A stretch of 64,000 nt of DNA from DATKJS01 sp050015275 (GTDB lineage: Bacteria > Acidobacteriota > Aminicenantia > Aminicenantales > Saccharicenantaceae). The DNA is taken from positions 34,225 to 98,224 of the forward strand of contig JBEKBS010000008.1 in NCBI GenBank assembly GCA_050015275.1, read 5' to 3'. The position numbers and the translations under genes were made by a program. Positions 44,122-51,534 of the stretch are shown here, in pieces. The notes under the pieces are model-generated. The model was not told the origin of the DNA. It saw nothing but the letters and a program-made list of their open reading frames with translations, and did no database searches. How positions within the stretch are numbered: position 1 is the first letter of the stretch; every line of letters starts with the position of its first letter.

Positions 44122-44149
44122 GGTCATGCCTTCGAAATAAATCATGACC
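44122..44149 (-). promoter_or_regulatory. 5'-terminal leader hairpin of the LolA-like gene
   Basis: GGTCATG and CATGACC (7 bp) with a 14-nt loop, located at the expected 5' end of the mRNA, ~30 nt before the ATG. Such terminal stems often protect mRNAs from decay. Confidence 0.4.
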
Positions 44150-44154
44150 TAGAT

Positions 44155-44183
44155 ATTCTAGAGGAAAGTCCGGGTTTTGCCAA
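44155..44183 (-). promoter_or_regulatory. Promoter of the LolA-like gene
   Basis: TTGGCA (44178-44183), 17 bp, TAGAAT (44155-44160), leaving a leader of about 55 nt. Confidence 0.75.
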
Positions 44184-44204
44184 CCTAAAAAAAATGGGCG
44201 GAGA

Positions 44205-44222
44205 GACGTTGCCGGCAACGTC
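44205..44222. promoter_or_regulatory. 18-bp perfect palindrome, possible operator
   Basis: GACGTTGCCGGCAACGTC is a perfect dyad about 22 bp upstream of the -35 of the LolA-like gene and just outside the A+T-rich island. I do not recognise the site. Confidence 0.45.
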
Positions 44223-44446
44223 TTCGAAAGACCGAAGAACTCCAAACCCGGAGGCGGCGGATCGGCTGGCGATAACCGAAGGGGGCTACCTAGCTCCAAG
44301 CCGGCACAAGAAGCCAAAAAATTAGTTTTTTTCTATAAAGAACAACATTATTATAACTTATATATAAATAAATAGGTTAGACATAAGGTCTCTTAAATAT
44401 ATGTAAGTAATATGAACATTCGAATATCTTCATTTTAATATTTATC

Positions 44447-44476
44447 TTGATTTTCGACAAATATTTTAGTTATAAT
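44447..44476 (+). promoter_or_regulatory. Strong promoter of the DUF1638-GGDEF gene
   Basis: TTGATT (44447-44452), 18 bp of A+T-rich spacer, perfect TATAAT (44471-44476), with A+T-rich sequence upstream that could act as an UP-element. Confidence 0.8.
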
Positions 44477-44481
44477 CTATA

Positions 44482-44498
44482 TGTCCTAATATAGGACA
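44482..44498. promoter_or_regulatory. Operator-like perfect inverted repeat at the start point
   Basis: TGTCCTAATATAGGACA: 7-bp arms around ATA, beginning 6 bp after the -10, so it covers the transcription start. A repressor bound here would block the GGDEF gene. Confidence 0.62.
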
Positions 44499-44549
44499 CA
44501 TTTATCGAAATCAGGAAGACCGGAATGAACGCCGGACGGACGGAGTGAA

Positions 44550-47039
44550 ATGGCTCATCGGCTTAGCCTGATCATCTGTTCCAACCTTGAGCGCGAGGTG
44601 AGGGCCATGTCCGGACTCCCTGAGTTCAGGGATGTCGATTTCCTGCCCCTTCAGGTGGAATGCGATGAGGCCGAAGCCCGGTGGGAGGGCCTCGACGAAG
44701 CGGTCCGCTCCCGCGCGACGGACGGACATCCTGTTTTGCTGGTCGGGAGCTTTTGCCTCACCCAGGCGAAGGGACAGCCCGGTTTCAAGAACGCCTGCCA
44801 GGTCGACCAGAAAAGTCAGTGCTTTGAATGGATCGCGGACAAGGACGTCCTGGACCGCTTCCTCCAGGGCGAGGCCCTCCTTCTCCTCCCCGGATGGCTG
44901 AAGAGCTGGGAGCACCATGTCGGGCGGCTCTGGCCCTCGGACCGGAAGAAGGCCCAGGAGTTCTTCCGGGAATCGGCGAAAAGGATCGTCCTCCTCGACA
45001 CGGGCGTGTACCCCAAGATCGAGAACGACCTCAGGGCCTTCGCCCGGTTCCTGCGCCTGCCCTCCGAAATCTATTTCGCGGGGCTGGGTCACTTCAGGAT
45101 GAGCCTCGTCCGGGCCCTGCATTCCTGGCAGTCGGAGAAAGAGCGGGAGGGCCTCGAGGACCGGGTGGCGGCGCTGCGGCAGCAGATCTCCGACTACAGC
45201 CGGATCGGCCATCTCCTCGGGACCTTGACGAGGACTCAAACTGAGGAGGAAACCCGGAACGACATCCTCGAGATCTTCCGCGTTCTTCTCTCTCCGCAAA
45301 AGATCGCATATCATCCCGTCCGGTCCCTCTCTCAGGGAACGCCGGCCGAAGATACGCCCCAGGACCGGATCATGTCCCTCAACGCCGATTACGCCTGGAC
45401 CGAAGGACGCGGCGGGCTCCTTCTCAAGATCGCCAGCGGCGGGGAGATCCTGGGCATCCTCGAGCTCGAAGGGCTGGCCTTTCCCGAAAGGAGGGACCAC
45501 GATCTGAACCTGGCCCTGACCCTGGCCAAGATCGCGGCCCTGGCGTTCGTCAAGGCCGGCGCTCAGCAGGCCATGAAGGATGAACAGGAAAAGGCCCGGG
45601 CCGCCCAGGCCCTGATGATGGACAACGAAGAGAAGATCAGGTCGTTCGAAGGCGTCCCCGTGGGACTTTATCGGACCACCCCTTCGGGTCAGATCCTCGA
45701 CGCCAACGCGGCCATGGCCCGCATCCTCGGCTATGCGGACACGGCCTCCCTCAGGAAAGTCAACGCCTGGGACCTTCACCTCAACCAGAGCGACCGCGAG
45801 AACTGGCAGTCCCTCCTCGAGGCGAGCAATTTCGTCGGGAACTTCGAGACCCAGCTCCGGCAGCGCGACGGGACGATCATCTGGGTCCGGGATTCGGTCC
45901 GGGCGGTCAAGGACCGGCGTGGGCAGGTCCTCTTTTATGATGGCTCCATCGAAGACATCAGCCGGCAGAAACAAGCGGACAAGGCAGCCGCCTGGAACTT
46001 GCAGATCAAGACCTCCCTGGCCAACGTTTCGCGACAACTGCTCCTGCCGACGCCGATCGAAGAGATGTCCGGCCTGATCCTCGAACACGCCCGCCGGTTG
46101 ACCTCCAGCCGGACCTGCTTCGTCGGCTACGTCGAACGCCAGTCGGCGAAGCTCGTCCCCGCGGCCATGACGGAGGATGCCCAGGAGATGGCCGCCAGGC
46201 ACCCGGAAGCCAACGCGGCGGCCCACGAGTCTTCGGGCATCTGGCGCTCGGTCATCAACGACAAGAAGGCCATCCTGGCGAACTTGCCCACCCTCGACCC
46301 GCGGTACACGGACCTGCCGAAATGGCACTTCCCGGTCGCCCAGCTGCTGGCGGTTCCCGCCCTCATGGACGGCCACCTCGTCGGCCTCATCATCGTGGCC
46401 AATTCCGAGAACCTCTATTCCGAGAGGGACCTCGAGGCCGTGGAACAAATGGCGGCCCTCTATGCCATCGCCGTCGACCGGAAAAGAAAGGAAGACGAGC
46501 TCCGGGAGATGTCCTTGACCGACGAGCTGACCGGGCTCCATAACCGTCGCGGCTTCTTCACCCTGGCCGACCAGCAGTTGAAGATCGCCAACCGCTCCAA
46601 GAAAACAATGTCCCTTCTCTACGCCGACCTCGACGGCCTCAAGATCATCAACGACACCTTCGGGCATGATCTGGGAGACCGGGCCCTGGTCGAAACGGCC
46701 GCTCTCCTCCGCGACGCCTTCCGCGAGTCCGACATCATCGCCCGGATCGGCGGCGATGAATTCGTCGTCCTGACCATCGATATCGGGGACGTGAAACCGG
46801 ATTCCCTGATCTGGCGGGTCCAGGAAAAATTCGACGCCCGGAACGCGGCCGGCCACGGGAAGTTCGTCCTGTCGATCAGCCAGGGGATCGCCTGCTACGA
46901 CCCCGGGGATCCCTGCTCCGTTCTGGACCTCGTCAACCAGGCCGACAAGAGGATGTACGACGAGAAGATCGCCAAGAAGGCCGGCCGGCTTGACGTTTCC
47001 GTCGCCCGGACGGGCCTGTCCTTCCCGAAGCCTTCATGA
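44550..47039 (+). CDS. DUF1638-like / GAF / PAS / GAF / GGDEF diguanylate cyclase
   Basis: 829 residues, no membrane segment. Residues 1-185 resemble DUF1638 (SLIICSNLEREV, PVLLVGSFCL, the LLLLPGWLKSW block, VLLDTGVYPKIENDL), a family linked to corrinoid/methyltransferase genes elsewhere. Then come a coiled linker, a GAF-like region (about 225-345), a PAS domain with PAC (about 365-475; GLYRTTPSGQILDANAAMARILGY, RDSVRAVKDRRGQVLFYDGSIEDIS) and a second GAF (about 490-640). The C-terminus is a GGDEF domain with the exact motif RIGGDEFVVL and the product-inhibition site R-E-S-D five residues before it. It should make cyclic di-GMP in response to a cytoplasmic signal. A strong promoter with an operator lies in the A+T-rich island. 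Confidence 0.85.
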   Translation: MAHRLSLIICSNLEREVRAMSGLPEFRDVDFLPLQVECDEAEARWEGLDEAVRSRATDGHPVLLVGSFCLTQAKGQPGFKNACQVDQKSQCFEWIADKDVLDRFLQGEALLLLPGWLKSWEHHVGRLWPSDRKKAQEFFRESAKRIVLLDTGVYPKIENDLRAFARFLRLPSEIYFAGLGHFRMSLVRALHSWQSEKEREGLEDRVAALRQQISDYSRIGHLLGTLTRTQTEEETRNDILEIFRVLLSPQKIAYHPVRSLSQGTPAEDTPQDRIMSLNADYAWTEGRGGLLLKIASGGEILGILELEGLAFPERRDHDLNLALTLAKIAALAFVKAGAQQAMKDEQEKARAAQALMMDNEEKIRSFEGVPVGLYRTTPSGQILDANAAMARILGYADTASLRKVNAWDLHLNQSDRENWQSLLEASNFVGNFETQLRQRDGTIIWVRDSVRAVKDRRGQVLFYDGSIEDISRQKQADKAAAWNLQIKTSLANVSRQLLLPTPIEEMSGLILEHARRLTSSRTCFVGYVERQSAKLVPAAMTEDAQEMAARHPEANAAAHESSGIWRSVINDKKAILANLPTLDPRYTDLPKWHFPVAQLLAVPALMDGHLVGLIIVANSENLYSERDLEAVEQMAALYAIAVDRKRKEDELREMSLTDELTGLHNRRGFFTLADQQLKIANRSKKTMSLLYADLDGLKIINDTFGHDLGDRALVETAALLRDAFRESDIIARIGGDEFVVLTIDIGDVKPDSLIWRVQEKFDARNAAGHGKFVLSISQGIACYDPGDPCSVLDLVNQADKRMYDEKIAKKAGRLDVSVARTGLSFPKPS

Positions 47040-47070
47040 GACCGGGGAGTCCGGGAGCCGGCGCCGGGCA

Positions 47071-48438
47071 TCAGTCCTCGATCTTGTATCTGGCGAGCTT
47101 GTTGTAGAGGGTCGTCCGCGAGATCCCCAGGATCTTGGCCGTTTGGCGGAGGTTCCTCTTCGTCACCTTCAGGAGGTACGTGATGTAGTCCTTCTCCAGG
47201 TCGTCGAGGGAGGACAGGTGCTCGCGGCCGACGAAAGCCATCGCTCCCTGGGGAGGGATGAAATCGCGGAGGTACTTCGGCAGATTGGCGAGCTCGATGA
47301 AATCCTTCTTGCAGAGCATGGCCGCGCTCTCCAGGACGTTCTCGAGCTCCCGGATGTTGCCCGGCCAGCCGTACTTGAGGAAAAGCTTCTGGACCTCGCG
47401 GGAGACGCCCTTCAAGTCCTTGGAGAATTTCTTGTTGGATCCCTGGAGGAAGTGCCGAACGAGGAGCACGATGTCCTCCAGCCGCTCGCGGAGAGGGGGG
47501 AGCTCGATGACGACCTTATTCAACCGGTGGAACAGGTCCTCCCGGAAAGCCCCGGACCGGACCCTCTCGGGGAGGTTGCGGTTCGTGGCGGCGATGACCC
47601 GGACCTCGACCTGGGTGTTTTCGTTGGCGCCGAGCGGCCGGAATTGGTGGCTTTCGAGGACCCGGAGCAGCTTGGCCTGGACGGCGACCGGGATCTCGGC
47701 GATCTCATCGAGGAAGATGATGCCTCCATCGGCCTCCTCGAAGAGGCCGCGCTTATCCTTGTCGGCGCCCGTGAAAGCCCCCTTTTTGTAGCCGAAAAGC
47801 TCGGATTCAAAGAGGTTCTCCGGGATCGAGGCGCAGTCGCAGATGACGAGGGGTTTCGCTCGGTAAGGGCTCAGGCCGTGGATGGCCCGCGCCACGACCT
47901 CCTTCCCCGTCCCGGTTTCGCCGGTGATGAGGACGCTCGTGAAGTACTTGGCGATGTTCTCGATGAGCCCGAAGATCTCGAGCATATAGGGGTTCCGGCT
48001 GGCCAGGCCCTGGAACGCGTATTTCCTCTCGAGCTTCCTTTCGAGCTGGAACGTCTCGCGGCGGAGTTCCCGCTTCACCGAGATCTTCCGGAGGATCTCC
48101 TGGAGGATGTCGTTCCGGTAAGGCCGGGGGATGAAGTCGGTCGCGCCCGCGTGGATGACGTCCAGGATGGCGTCCCGGTCGAGCGGCTCGCCCCCGATGA
48201 GGACGTCGATCAGGGCGTCGAACTTCTTGAGCTTCTTGAGAGCCACGAGGGCGTCGGCGATCGAATCGCCCGAGTCGACGAGGGCGACCCGGATGCCGTT
48301 CCCCCGGGCGATGGCCAGATAGTCGTCGTTGGTCTGGGAGAAAAAGAGGTTGAAGTCGCCGGTCACGGAAGCCCTCTTGATGGTCTCGTAGAGGGCGAAA
48401 TCGTCGGAAATGATCAGGAGGTTGGTCTGCGCGTCCAT
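47071..48438 (-). CDS. Sigma-54-dependent NtrC-family regulator with atypical receiver
   Basis: 455 residues. An N-terminal receiver-like domain (1-120) has the acidic pocket SDD and an Asp in VALVDSGDS, but the usual C-terminal Lys is Arg (DFIPRPY), so phosphorylation control may be altered. The AAA+ domain carries Walker A GETGTGKE, the GAFTGA loop (YKKGAFTGADKD) that contacts sigma-54, and Walker B GGIIFLDEIAEI. The C-terminus has a Fis-type helix-turn-helix (LRQTAKILGISRTTLYNKLARYKI). It activates sigma-54 promoters. No histidine kinase is adjacent. It converges on the GGDEF gene. Confidence 0.92.
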   Translation of the reverse strand: MDAQTNLLIISDDFALYETIKRASVTGDFNLFFSQTNDDYLAIARGNGIRVALVDSGDSIADALVALKKLKKFDALIDVLIGGEPLDRDAILDVIHAGATDFIPRPYRNDILQEILRKISVKRELRRETFQLERKLERKYAFQGLASRNPYMLEIFGLIENIAKYFTSVLITGETGTGKEVVARAIHGLSPYRAKPLVICDCASIPENLFESELFGYKKGAFTGADKDKRGLFEEADGGIIFLDEIAEIPVAVQAKLLRVLESHQFRPLGANENTQVEVRVIAATNRNLPERVRSGAFREDLFHRLNKVVIELPPLRERLEDIVLLVRHFLQGSNKKFSKDLKGVSREVQKLFLKYGWPGNIRELENVLESAAMLCKKDFIELANLPKYLRDFIPPQGAMAFVGREHLSSLDDLEKDYITYLLKVTKRNLRQTAKILGISRTTLYNKLARYKIED

Positions 48439-48468
48439 CCCGTTTCGGCCCTTCCCTTGGCGCCCCTT

Positions 48469-48497
48469 ATCTTAACAATTTTGCCGGCCTTTGACAA
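48469..48497 (-). promoter_or_regulatory. Promoter of the NtrC-family gene
   Basis: TTGTCA (48492-48497), 17 bp, TAAGAT (48469-48474), leader about 25 nt. Confidence 0.65.
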
Positions 48498-48618
48498 CCG
48501 GTTTATCCTTTCTGCTTCTTGACCTCGGCGGGCGGGCCGAGGACAGAGGGGGAGCTTTTTCATGGCCCTTTCTCCCCGATAAAAAGGAATCCCCTGCATT
48601 TTAGCCCAAAATCCCTTA

Positions 48619-48647
48619 TTGAATTCCCGCCCGATGTGCATTATATT
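48619..48647 (+). promoter_or_regulatory. Promoter of the CbiX-like gene
   Basis: TTGAAT (48619-48624), 17 bp, TATATT (48642-48647). Leader about 30 nt with AAAGGAG. Confidence 0.68.
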
Positions 48648-48684
48648 CGAGAGGCCTTCCGATCGTCCGGGCAAAGGAGTCCCC

Positions 48685-49197
48685 ATGAAAACGGTGATCG
48701 TCCTGGCCATGCACGGCGCCCCGCCCCTGGATTTCCCGGAGCAGGAGCTTGCCGAATTCACCAACCTCCGGGCCCGGCTGGCCCACACGTTCGGGACCAG
48801 TGAGACGGCGGCCCACCGCCGCTGCGCCGAGCTCGAGGCAAAGCTCCGGACCTGGCCCCGCACCTCGCGGAACGACCCCTTCTACGCGGGCTCCCTGGAC
48901 CTGGCGGTCCAGCTCCGGCGGGCCAGCGGCCGCAAGGTCGTCCTGGGGTTCAACGAGTTCTGCGGGCCGAGTCTGGACGAGGCCCTCGACCAGGCCGCCG
49001 GGCAGAGCGCGGAGAAGATCATCATCGTGACGGCCATGATGACCCGGGGCGGCGAGCACGCCGAACAGGACATCCCCGAGGCCGTCGAGCGGGCCCGCCA
49101 GCGCCATCCCAAGGAAACCTTTGTCTACGCTTGGCCTTTCCCCTTGTCGGAGGTGGCCGAGTTCCTGACGGCTCAAGTCGGCCGGGCGATCAGCTGA
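48685..49197 (+). CDS. CbiX/SirB-family chelatase-like protein
   Basis: About 170 residues. VIVLAMHGAP at the start and IIIVTAMMTRGGEHAEQDIPEAVERARQRHP later match the CbiX (short class II chelatase) pattern, with the two metal-site His residues (AMHG and GEH) retained. Such enzymes insert Co2+ or Fe2+ into sirohydrochlorin for cobalamin or siroheme. No other tetrapyrrole gene is in the window, so substrate and even catalysis are open. Start ATG 48685 with AAAGGAG upstream; the frame extends back to the -35. An ABC exporter follows 60 bp later with its own promoter. Confidence 0.8.
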   Translation: MKTVIVLAMHGAPPLDFPEQELAEFTNLRARLAHTFGTSETAAHRRCAELEAKLRTWPRTSRNDPFYAGSLDLAVQLRRASGRKVVLGFNEFCGPSLDEALDQAAGQSAEKIIIVTAMMTRGGEHAEQDIPEAVERARQRHPKETFVYAWPFPLSEVAEFLTAQVGRAIS

Positions 49198-49211
49198 GCC
49201 GGTTTGCGCAG

Positions 49212-49240
49212 TTGTCTTTCCCGCGCCGGGGCCGTACAAT
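49212..49240 (+). promoter_or_regulatory. Promoter of the ABC exporter
   Basis: TTGTCT (49212-49217), 17 bp, TACAAT (49235-49240); the start codon follows 17 nt later. Confidence 0.68.
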
Positions 49241-49257
49241 AACCCCCTCATGGAGTC

Positions 49258-50262
49258 ATGATGGACGACATCCGGGTGGAACAGCTGACGCGGAAATTCG
49301 ACGATTTCACGGCCGTGGACCGCATTTCTTTCGCGGTCCCGGCCGGTGAGCTCTTCGGGCTGCTCGGGCCGAACGGCGCCGGGAAGACGACGACCATCAA
49401 CATGCTCTCCACGCTCCTCCGGCCGACCTCCGGGCTGGCCGAGGTCGCGGGCTTCGATGTCATCCGGAACCGGGACCAGGTCCGGCGAAACATCGGCATC
49501 GTGTTCCAGGAGCCCGCCCTGGACAGCCAGCTGACCGGCCGGGAGAACCTCGACTTCCACGCGATGATGTACGGCATGGGCCGTGAGGAGCGCCGCAGGA
49601 AGATCGACGAGGTCCTGGACCTGGTGGAGCTCACCGAGAAGGCCCGCGTCCAGGTCCGGAACTATTCGGGCGGGATGAAGCGGCGTCTTGAGATCGCCCG
49701 CGGGCTGATCCATCACCCCAGGATCCTGTTCCTGGACGAGCCGACCCTCGGCCTCGATACCCAGACTCGTCGCCATATCTGGGACTACATCAAGAAGCTC
49801 AACCGGGAACGGGGCGTGACCATCATCCTGACGACCCATTACATGGAGGAAGCCGACTTTCTCTGCGGCCGCGTGGCCATCATGGACCACGGCACCTTCG
49901 CCGCCCTGGACGTGCCGGAAAAGCTGAAGGACGGGCTGGGCGGAGACGTCATCTCCCTGGAACTCGAGGGCAACGGCGAAGCTTTGGAAACGGAATTCCT
50001 GGCCCTCGACTGGATCAGGAAGATCAAGGTCCACGATAACGTTTTCAGCTTGACCATGGAGAAGGGCGAGCGCCGGATCCCGGAGCTCATCGGGCTTGCC
50101 CAGAAGGCCGGCGTAGCGGTCAACTGCGTGGAGCTCCGAAAGCCGAGCCTCGAGGACGTCTTCCTCTATTTCACGGGCAAGACCATCCGCGAGGCCGAGG
50201 CGAGCCAGGCCGACCGCAACAGGGCCGTCATGATGGCCCACCGCCCGAGGGGGGGAAGGTGA
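49258..50262 (+). CDS. ABC-2 type exporter ATPase (DrrA-like)
   Basis: 334 residues. Walker A GPNGAGKTTTINML, Q-loop FQEPALDSQLTGREN, signature YSGGMKRRLEIARGL, Walker B ILFLDEPTLGLD and the switch His in TTHYMEEAD. A C-terminal extension of ~90 residues (DVISLELEG to VNCVELRKPSLEDVF) is typical of the DrrA/CcmA-like exporters. It pairs with the permease that overlaps it by 4 bp (GTGA). Likely exports a drug, lipid or polysaccharide; substrate unknown. Start ATG 49258 or 49261. Confidence 0.93.
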   Translation: MMDDIRVEQLTRKFDDFTAVDRISFAVPAGELFGLLGPNGAGKTTTINMLSTLLRPTSGLAEVAGFDVIRNRDQVRRNIGIVFQEPALDSQLTGRENLDFHAMMYGMGREERRRKIDEVLDLVELTEKARVQVRNYSGGMKRRLEIARGLIHHPRILFLDEPTLGLDTQTRRHIWDYIKKLNRERGVTIILTTHYMEEADFLCGRVAIMDHGTFAALDVPEKLKDGLGGDVISLELEGNGEALETEFLALDWIRKIKVHDNVFSLTMEKGERRIPELIGLAQKAGVAVNCVELRKPSLEDVFLYFTGKTIREAEASQADRNRAVMMAHRPRGGR

Positions 50263-51023
50263 TCGACCTGACCGCCGTCTACGTTCTCTGGCTGCGGGAG
50301 ATGAAGCGGTATTTCCGGGCCAAGTCAAGGATCCTGGGCTCCCTGGCCATCCCTTTTTTCTTCATGGCCTTCCTCGGCCTGGGCTTCAGCCGGATGGCCG
50401 TGCCCGGGGTCACGGGGGGCGTCAATTACATCCGCTATCTCGTCCCGGGCATCATCGGCATGAGCCTCCTGTTCCAGAGCATCTTCGCCGGGCTGTCCGT
50501 CCTCTGGGACCGCGAGTTCGGCTTCCTCAAGGAGATCATGGTCGCCCCGGTCAGCCGGGTCTCGATCGTCCTCGGGCGGATCGCCGGCGGCATGACCACG
50601 GCCCTTGTCCAGGGGCTGCTCGTGATGGCGGTCTCCCTTCTTGTGGGATTCCGGATCAAGGGCGTCCCGGAGCTCCTGATAGCTCTGCTTTTCATGATCC
50701 TTATCTCGACCTCGTTCATCGGTCTCGGCCTCGTCTTCGCCTCCAAGATCAAGGACATGCAGGGCTACAGCGTCATTATGAACTTCGTCGTTTTCCCGCT
50801 GTTTTTCCTTTCGGGGGCCCTCTATCCGCTCGACAACCTGCCGGCCTGGCTCCGGGCCTTGTCCTATTTCGATCCGCTGACCTACGGGGTGGACGGGCTC
50901 AGAGGCGCCCTGATCGGTGTTTCGGTCAGGGGGGTCGCCATCGACCTCCTGATCATGGGCGCGATCTCCGTCCTCATGGTTTTTCTAGGGGCCTGGACGT
51001 TCGAGCAAAGCGAGAGCGCCTGA
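50259..51023 (+). CDS. ABC-2 type exporter permease (DrrB-like)
   Basis: 254 residues with six membrane segments in the ABC-2 layout: MKRYFRAKSRILGSLAIPFFFMAF first, the conserved DREFGFLKEIMVAPVSR loop, and FPLFFLSGALYPLDNLPAWLR near the fifth span. It forms the membrane pore for the DrrA-like ATPase upstream. GTG start overlapping the previous stop. The following 450 bp are without recognised genes, so this probably ends the operon. Confidence 0.92.
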   Translation: MIDLTAVYVLWLREMKRYFRAKSRILGSLAIPFFFMAFLGLGFSRMAVPGVTGGVNYIRYLVPGIIGMSLLFQSIFAGLSVLWDREFGFLKEIMVAPVSRVSIVLGRIAGGMTTALVQGLLVMAVSLLVGFRIKGVPELLIALLFMILISTSFIGLGLVFASKIKDMQGYSVIMNFVVFPLFFLSGALYPLDNLPAWLRALSYFDPLTYGVDGLRGALIGVSVRGVAIDLLIMGAISVLMVFLGAWTFEQSESA

Positions 51024-51473
51024 TCGCGCCCCGCCAGGAAGGGATAGCCCGGCCGTCCGCGGAGGCTGGCTCCTCGGGAGCTTCACTGGGGGGTGCGGAC
51101 CGGGGCCGCTGGACCCTGTCTTCAGATCCCAGGCCCGCATCATCTGGAAACGCAAGCCGCGTCCGCAGGTCCTTTCGACGAGCCGGCACGTGACCGGCGG
51201 CGGAGAGCGGGGAGATCGGCTGGACGGCGAGATTCAGAAGCCGGTGACCCCCGGACAAGGGACGGGAACTGATCCTAGCCGTCAAGCCGTCAGGCCTATC
51301 TAAAAATATTTTTATCAATAAGTTAACTCTCTCGTTTGCCTCCGGCGCCCGGCCGGCATTTGACAGGGGGGGCGATTTCCTGTAGGTTGGGAGGTAAGCG
51401 GGCGCCTCAGGAAGGCGGGAATACAAGGGCTAGTGGAGAAATAGAAAAATGATAGCATATATTGAATATCAAC
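51024..51473. other. Noncoding region, nothing recognised
   Basis: 450 bp with two parts: a G+C-rich left part (to ~51295) and an A+T-richer part that includes an ATTTTTATC-type stretch near 51305-51320. No convincing gene, tRNA or known riboswitch was seen; codon-like open frames on both strands lack ribosome binding sites. The right end holds the SpoIID promoter. Confidence 0.5.
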
Positions 51474-51503
51474 TTGACAAGTCCCGGGAGACTCGTCTAG
51501 AAT
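51474..51503 (+). promoter_or_regulatory. Promoter of the SpoIID-type gene
   Basis: Perfect TTGACA (51474-51479), 18 bp, TAGAAT (51498-51503); leader of about 25 nt without an obvious Shine-Dalgarno sequence. Confidence 0.8.
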
Positions 51504-51534
51504 AAATCCGTCCCAATAGTCAGCACAAAGACCC

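Larger units (their letters stand above)
44321..44500. other. A+T-rich regulatory island
   Basis: By hand count bases 44341-44500 contain 33 G or C, about 20%, in a chromosome that is otherwise above 60%. The stretch has runs such as TTATAACTTATATATAAATA, no open frame, a strong promoter (TTGATT-N18-TATAAT) and a perfect operator-like dyad near the start point. Candidate roles: binding of a nucleoid protein that silences A+T-rich DNA, UP-elements for the promoter, or a remnant of foreign DNA. Confidence 0.8.

Noticed and set aside
51050..51300. Riboswitch-like G+C-rich structured region
   Set aside because: I could not match the conserved core of a known class, and it is 200 bp away from the next promoter.
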